Source of the DNA: Leishmania donovani | Lineage: Eukaryota; Euglenozoa; Kinetoplastea; Trypanosomatida; Trypanosomatidae | Assembly (NCBI RefSeq): GCF_000227135.1 | Contig: NC_018250.1 | Coordinates: forward strand, 101,418 to 165,417 | Direction: 5' to 3' | Length of the DNA stretch: 64,000 bases | Shown: positions 59,000 through 64,000 of the stretch, in pieces | Layout: each line of letters opens with the position of its first letter | How positions within the stretch are numbered: position 1 is the first letter of the stretch | Translations under genes and position numbers: made by a program | Notes under the pieces: generated by a model | The model's database searches: none | Told to the model about the DNA's origin: nothing | Seen by the model: only the letters and a program-made list of their open reading frames with translations

Positions 59000-59407
59000 A
59001 TGTACACTGAAAGGGATATATCCGTGTCCAGCGACTCCGCCTTGTCCGGCCCATCATCCTGCTGCGTGTCATCCTTGTCGCCGTCGTCCTCCCTCTCGGC
59101 CTCTGCGCACTGGCGAGGCCACGGCGCGCCGCCGCCGCCGCCGCCGCCACTGCAGCGTTTTTTTGTGCCTGAGCCACGCGGCTTGGAGCAGGAGACGAGC
59201 TGTGCTCTGTCCTTCGCCGGCATCGGCGGGTTGGCCGGGGCGCTACTGGCCCTGCTGCGCGCCACCGAGTATGAAGTGTACCACGTTCAGTGTGTCGCAA
59301 CGGAGGCCATGGCAAACCTGCAGGTGGTACGTCTGCATCTTATTGAGCGTACGCTGAACGCTACCGTCGGGATGGAGGAGGCGTGCCCGTCGCAAGAGGA
59401 CGGCTGA
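59000..59407 (+). CDS. Small probable membrane protein, 135 residues
   Basis: A short frame that I think is a real gene. From the ATG at 59000 it gives a Ser-rich start, a Pro run (PPPPPPP near residue 50) and then a well-behaved half: FFVPEPRGLEQETSCALSFAG, one hydrophobic helix GIGGLAGALLALL, and YEVYHVQCVATEAMANLQVV. The second half uses mostly G/C-ending codons and a natural amino-acid mix, unlike nearby UTR frames. A single membrane helix after a soluble N-terminus suggests an organelle membrane protein; no family is recognised. An in-frame ATG at 58937 would add 21 His/Arg/Thr-rich residues and is less likely. Antisense frames over the same bases look like shadows. Confidence 0.5.
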   Translation: MYTERDISVSSDSALSGPSSCCVSSLSPSSSLSASAHWRGHGAPPPPPPPLQRFFVPEPRGLEQETSCALSFAGIGGLAGALLALLRATEYEVYHVQCVATEAMANLQVVRLHLIERTLNATVGMEEACPSQEDG

Positions 59408-61028
59408 CATTGGCGTACTGCACCGTCGATCGCTCAATGAGGAACGTGGCCGCCACACCCAGCACCGTCATCCGCAGCATCCTCCCCCGTCCCCTCCCCA
59501 ATCGTGCTGGGCCTCTGTTGGACAGTTCGTCCTCGCACCCTCGCCCTACCTCCGCCACACCGACACACATGAGTAACTTGTGTCTGTTCTTACGCTCCTG
59601 CTAACCACTGCTGTTCTATTCACTTCTGTTGTTGCTACTGACTGCCGGCTCTTCTTCTCGACGCCGCTGCATGCGTGGATGCACTTGTTTCTCCGTCAAG
59701 GAGTTCGCTACCTGGTGCACAGAGCCACCAGAGCGAGTGCGGCTATCTTCATGTACCGCAGGAAAGGCGCCATGCACGCGCGATGCCGTAGCCGCGCGTG
59801 CATGGGAGGGAGAGACATGCACGGAAATCGAATTGCACGGACGAGGGGGGAGGCGGGGGAGTGCTCAAGCGGGGAAGCGAAACCGACGGAAGGCACCGCT
59901 TCCCGCATGGGTGATTGGGTGTGTATACGGACGGTCCAGTGTGTGTACCTGTCACAGCGTTCTCGCCATAACACCCCTCCTCTCACCAGCCGCTCCTCTT
60001 CGATCTCGACTGTCTCACCGCCAACACACAGGGCGCGGCACATGCAAGGTGCCTGACTCTTCTTATTTCGTACCTCACCCTGGTCTTTGCCCCTCCCTAC
60101 CCATCCGCCCTTCGGCTGCTCCGCTACACATGAGCACAGCAAACCACGCGCGCTCGTGGCGCCGCTACAGGGCTTCTCTGTCAGCGTGTCTGCGTGCGCG
60201 TCGTATATCGCTCGCTTCTCTGTGTACTCCTGCCATCGCCTTTCCTTGCTTGTACCGCCTCGTTGGCTGCTCGAAGCCACCGACACCCTCTCGCATCGCC
60301 GCAGCTGCGCCAAAAGCTGCATCACATACCACCAGCCAAAACGGCCGCATCGACAGCGCCAACGTCCCTTGTCGCCGTCCGGCATCCCCCCTCCCCCTCC
60401 GACATCTTGTTGTTGGGTTGTACCGTGCCGTTCGCCGCCCACCACCTAACACCTCAAGACCGCCGACAGCTCAATCGACGCATCGCGGAGTGCAACGAAG
60501 CGAAGGGAACGCTAAGAGTAGGCGAGGCACCGCTGCCCTCTTCCGCCGTCCCCAGCCCCTCCTCCTCCTCCCCTTCATCAAAAAACACGCACAGAGAGAG
60601 CGACCCGCCTTGGCTTTCGGCAGCTTTGGGGGCTTTTCGATCTTCGTGTGGCTTTCTTGTCTTCCAATCCATCTCCTGCCCGCTCCTCCGAGCCCCCTCC
60701 TTCGCCATCCACACAACCCACGCCCGAAGCCAAGCCTCCAGCTTCTCACTATACCCTTCCCACAGGTCTCAGGAAGACGCTGCGCTAGTCGTGCTAGCGC
60801 CTTCCTCCCATCACCATCACTTCTTCGTGCTGCCGCTGCTCTGCTGCTTCTCCCGCTTTACTGTTCGCATCCACCTCCTCTCTTACGTGGACATCCTGTG
60901 CGGCCCCTCCCTCCCTGTTGGGGGCCACGGTACGACGTGACACCGACGTCCCTGCAACGGCGGAGAGGACACGCCTTCGATCACGCATACGCGCACACAG
61001 AGCGCCGCAACGTGTGCAGCAGTCGAGC
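59408..61028. other. Intergenic region before aldose 1-epimerase
   Basis: 1.6 kb. The 477-codon + frame at 59629-61062 overlaps the epimerase start in another frame and is Arg/Ser/Pro/Cys-rich with no domain, so I do not call it a gene. C/T-rich sequence dominates from 60540 to 60930. Confidence 0.6.
60829..60965 (+). promoter_or_regulatory. Candidate trans-splice acceptor, aldose 1-epimerase
   Basis: About 100 C/T-rich bases contain no AG until 60964-60965, which lies 64 bases before the ATG at 61029. Confidence 0.4.
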
Positions 61029-62255
61029 ATGGCCGACACGCAGCCTGTCCCGGCGACGGTGACGTCCGCACACGGCGCCCATGCTGAGGCGTTTGGCGAG
61101 TCTTTCATCGTGACACTGAGCTCTGAAAACCTGCGCGTGCAGCTGCTGTCGCATGGTGCGGCGCTAAACTCCGTTAAGGTGCGCAAACCGCACGCCGCAG
61201 CATCGGCCACCACTGCGGCGTCGGCGACTGCAGAGCAGGACGATGAATGGTTGGAAGTGTGCCTCGGCTACACGAACCCGGAGGAGGCTCTCAGCGCCGA
61301 TGCGGTGGTCGGTCATACTATTGGACGATACGCCGGGCGCATCGCCAATGGCGAGTTCGAGATGGCGAACACGACGTATACGCTCGCCAAAAACTTTGGC
61401 CCGCACAACCTCCACGGCGGCCCGGTCGGGTTTCAACACCAGGAATGGAAGTACCTGTTGTCGGACGGCAGGGATGAGACTGGTGTGGCGTTCCACCTCG
61501 TCTCACCGCACATGGATCAGGGCTTCCCCGGTGAACTCTTCGTGACGGCTACCTACAGCATCATTAAGTCAGCTCCAGTGCCCACCCTCAAGTGCGTGCT
61601 TCAAGCCTCGCTGTCGGACCACACGCCAGTGGACATGACGGTGATCAACCTGACGAACCATGCGTACTGGAACCTGAACGGTGTTCCGCGACCAGCAGCG
61701 ACGGATGCAGTGGCGCCGCTGCCGCGAAACATCGAGAACCACTACCTGCAGTTGCAGTCCAAGTACTTCGCCGTCACCGATGAACTGAGTATCCCACATG
61801 GTGATATGCGTCCCGTCGAGGGTACCCCGCACGACTACTCGGCGCTGCGCTGCGTTGCCGAGGGAATGGAGGCGACGAAGGAGGAAGGTCGCGACGGCGG
61901 CGGCTACGATGACCTGGTCGCCCTTGAGACGTGGGACTCGACCCTGCGGGAGGCAGCGCTGGTGTACAGTCCCGCTACCAAGCTGCGCATGCAGGTGTGC
62001 ACCACGAACCCAGCCATTGTTGTCTACACAGCGAACCACCTGCCTGCCAATGCCTCCGGCGCAAAAGGGCAGCGCTTCCAGCGGCACAGTGCGATCTGCC
62101 TGGAGTGTCAGTACTTCCCGAACAGCCCCAACGTGCGAGCCTTCCCATCGACAGTGTTGAAGAAAGGCGAAGCGTACAACGAGACTACGACTCACGCGTT
62201 CCAGTTCATGAACGCTGACATCACTCCAGAGGAAAAGCTGCTGCGCCGTCAGTAA
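61029..62255 (+). CDS. Aldose 1-epimerase (galactose mutarotase) family
   Basis: A 408-residue sugar mutarotase that interconverts alpha and beta anomers of hexoses, feeding glucose/galactose metabolism. The motifs are in order: GRYAGRIANGEF at 99-110, NFGPHNLHGGPVGFQ at 122-136 with substrate-binding His129, NLTNHAYWNLNG at 207-218 with the catalytic acid His211, and ICLECQYFPNSPN with the catalytic base near Glu359. The usual length is about 340-350; the excess comes from an Ala/Ser/Thr loop at about 55-70, a Gly/Glu-rich loop near 280-300 (KEEGRDGGGYDD) and some other loops. No peroxisomal SKL-type end is seen (it ends LLRRQ), so a cytosolic site is likely. The frame is open upstream to GTG-type starts but family homology follows the ATG at 61029. 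Confidence 0.93.
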   Translation: MADTQPVPATVTSAHGAHAEAFGESFIVTLSSENLRVQLLSHGAALNSVKVRKPHAAASATTAASATAEQDDEWLEVCLGYTNPEEALSADAVVGHTIGRYAGRIANGEFEMANTTYTLAKNFGPHNLHGGPVGFQHQEWKYLLSDGRDETGVAFHLVSPHMDQGFPGELFVTATYSIIKSAPVPTLKCVLQASLSDHTPVDMTVINLTNHAYWNLNGVPRPAATDAVAPLPRNIENHYLQLQSKYFAVTDELSIPHGDMRPVEGTPHDYSALRCVAEGMEATKEEGRDGGGYDDLVALETWDSTLREAALVYSPATKLRMQVCTTNPAIVVYTANHLPANASGAKGQRFQRHSAICLECQYFPNSPNVRAFPSTVLKKGEAYNETTTHAFQFMNADITPEEKLLRRQ

Positions 62256-63146
62256 CCCGTGCCGTCATGCGTGGAAGTGCGTGTATGGTCTGGAGCTCCG
62301 AGGTGAAAAATAAACAGCGGCTAGAAAGAGGAGGGCGAGCCTCAGCTGCCTACCTTCACGTGCTGCTGGGCACGCGGATGCCCCATCCGCCCCTCCCTCG
62401 CGAAAAGCCTCGCGCTTGCGGTCCGTGTGCCCCCACCTGTGTAGTTTCACCTCCCCGCACCTCTCCGTGGCTCTCGAAAACGCAGCAGCACGCACTGTCC
62501 GTTGATCCACTTTCTACATCTCTCGTCTTGTTTCATTGTTTTGCTATGATACACGTTGTACGAGCTCGGTCGCTTGCGTGGCATGCGCCTTATCTATGTG
62601 TTTGTGTATGTGCGTGCATTGAATCCTCTCCTCCCTTAACACAGCACAGGAAATAAGGGGCAAAAACGATCTGTAGCACCGCCACAGGCGCACATACGCG
62701 TATACTTGAGGAAGCTGGCAGGGAAGGTGGAAGCCAGGAAGAGAACGGCGCATAGAAGAAATCACGAGCGCACGAGCGAGCGCAAGAGAGTGCGAGATGG
62801 CTAAGCGGCGACGGCGGCATGATGGGGAGAGGGAGCGCAGCTCTGTGGTCGGCAGCGTGCCCCCTTTAGCTGCCTCCCTCCCTCTCGCCGCGTTGGTTGT
62901 TCTTTTCCCTCCCGCTGCCGTGTCTTCTCCTACCTACCCCCTCCCCCTTTTTTTACGGATTAGTCGCTGCCCGTCATCCGCGCGGCCTCCCCCTCCCCGA
63001 GGGAGTGCACGGACGGGAGCGCAACGGTGCTGCAGAGTGTCTGCGGGCATTTTTTTTTATTTCCCCGCCCACCTCTCTTTCGCCTTGCTGTTGTTTGCTT
63101 TCCCTGGCTCTTCGCTGCTTTCTTCTGCCTTCTTGTGTGTCCTCTC
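62256..63146. other. 3' flank of aldose 1-epimerase
   Basis: No gene is seen. It is UTR-like sequence with CT-rich stretches (62880-62960) and a T run near 63050, leading into the right-hand repeat copy. Confidence 0.55.
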
Positions 63147-63645
63147 ATGACATGCGACACCTCTCCGTGCGTGGCGTCAGGGCCCGGCGCGCCTGCTCTC
63201 GGTGGGGGGTGGGGGCCGTGGAGCCCCCGCCACCCCTCCCAATGCCGAGCCACCCCTGGTGGTGACAGGGTCGCGTGCCTACGACACGGCGAGGTCAGTG
63301 GGAGTCATCGCTGCTAATGTCGGCGGTGAGGTCCCAGATGGCGGTGCGTGGGAGAGACCCGCGACAGCGAGCACACGCTTGTGCCATCCACGTTATGTGC
63401 AGAGTGCCAGCGCCACCCCTAAAGGTGCACAGGGTGGCGGCCGGCATGATGGAAGGAGCGGCTGTTAGGCGGGTGGTGGGTAGGGTTGGAGGCATGGGTC
63501 GTGCTCAACTGACCGGGTCAGCGCGTGGCTGTGGCGCTTGTGTCCAGGGCTGCTTCGCACCACGCGATGTGGTGGGGGGGGGGGCTTGCGACCATCCAGG
63601 GGTGGCGCACTGCTGGAGCCGTGTTGTATGGCAGAATGGAAGCCT
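63147..63645 (+). repeat. SIDER-like repeat, right-hand copy
   Basis: It shares the order of blocks with the copies at 329, 18320 (reverse) and 25796: catgcgacacctctccgtgc start, gcctgctctcggtgggg, gggtcgcgtgcctacgacac, catcgctgctaatgtcggcg, cggccggcatgatggaagga, and a final atggcagaatggaagcc. It is diverged from the others by substitutions and short indels, so it is an old copy. Orientation matches the 329 and 25796 copies. Confidence 0.65.
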
Positions 63646-64000
63646 TTGCCTGAAGAAGAGACGTGTTGTCTGCGTATCTTCCCTCTCGTGTGTTCAGGCG
63701 TTTCCAAGTTGAGTGTCTGTGCGTGTATGTATTCGCGTGTGTGTGTGTGCACGACTGCGGCTGCGATTCGACCTTGTGTGCTCAACAAGGGCAAAGAACC
63801 AAACGGGGAAGTCGGGCCCTGCGAGTGCCATGTGCGTTGGCGAGGTACCGACGTGGGAGGCACCGCCCTGAGGGGAGGGGCGGGTAGTGTCGTCCATGCG
63901 CCGTCTGCAACCGCTTTGATGCCGCTGTCTACGTATCCCTCTCTCGCTGCCTGTACTCGTGCGCAACACATACACCAAGGCACGTACAGGCGAGTGCACG
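63646..64000. other. Right edge of window, no gene seen
   Basis: A short (GT)n stretch lies near 63736-63750. No frame here can be supported as a gene; the next gene, if any, starts beyond the window. Confidence 0.5.

Noticed and set aside
59629..61062. 477-codon open frame on the + strand
   Set aside because: Arg/Ser/Pro/Cys-rich with no domain, covers C/T-rich leader, and overlaps the well-supported aldose 1-epimerase in another frame.
1..64000. CRISPR arrays, bacterial operons, insertion sequences or prophage
   Set aside because: No spaced direct repeats, Shine-Dalgarno-organised operons or transposase frames were seen; gene spacing and content are those of a kinetoplastid nucleus.

Overview
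The window is nuclear DNA of a trypanosomatid, almost certainly Leishmania. It is GC-rich, has no introns, and its coding regions use GC-ending codons. All genes that can be supported lie on the + strand, separated by long intergenic stretches rich in CT tracts and (TG/CA)n repeats, as expected of one polycistronic unit processed by trans-splicing and polyadenylation. A full-length 288-codon pteridine reductase 1 (PTR1), followed by HUS1, tryptophanyl-tRNA synthetase, tRNA ligase, a zinc alcohol dehydrogenase and an ABCG transporter, matches what I remember of the PTR1 ('H locus') part of Leishmania chromosome 23. The PTR1 protein looks closest to the donovani/infantum group, but that is from memory, not a search.

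Layout. 1-3.1 kb: a block of SIDER-like dispersed repeat copies with a 99-base N gap, then the PTR1 upstream region. 3.1-17.9 kb: PTR1, a large RING-finger protein, HUS1 (9-1-1 checkpoint clamp), a TrpRS with an apparent mitochondrial presequence, and a large tRNA/RNA ligase with a C-terminal kinase domain. 18.3-18.9 kb: a SIDER-like repeat in minus orientation. 19.3-23 kb: a SAP18-like protein, a single-pass membrane protein and V-ATPase subunit G. 23-27 kb: no gene, but a plus-orientation copy of the same repeat with two further 99-N gaps whose flanks are exact duplicates of each other. 27-31.6 kb: three unassigned conserved-looking proteins. 33.2-44.8 kb: NADP-type alcohol dehydrogenase, a small probable mitochondrial protein, and an ABCG half-transporter with a Cys-rich ectodomain, separated by two unusually long gene-free stretches (3.4 and 3.0 kb). 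46.4-59.4 kb: two very large unassigned proteins and one small membrane-like ORF. 61.0-62.3 kb: aldose 1-epimerase. 63.1-63.6 kb: another SIDER-like copy.

The genes do not form one pathway; they share transcription rather than function. Related pairs are HUS1 with SAP18 and the RING protein (possible nuclear roles), and TrpRS with tRNA ligase (tRNA biology). PTR1 makes reduced pterins and is the classical gene amplified under antifolate pressure. The most interesting structural signal is the repeat family: plus-orientation copies near 0.3-1.8, 25.8 and 63.2 kb and a minus-orientation copy near 18.6 kb. These bracket PTR1 and its neighbours as direct and inverted repeats, a geometry that could support circular or linear amplicons. 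Start codons were set to ATG, because several longest open frames begin at GTG or TTG inside what is evidently 5' UTR.
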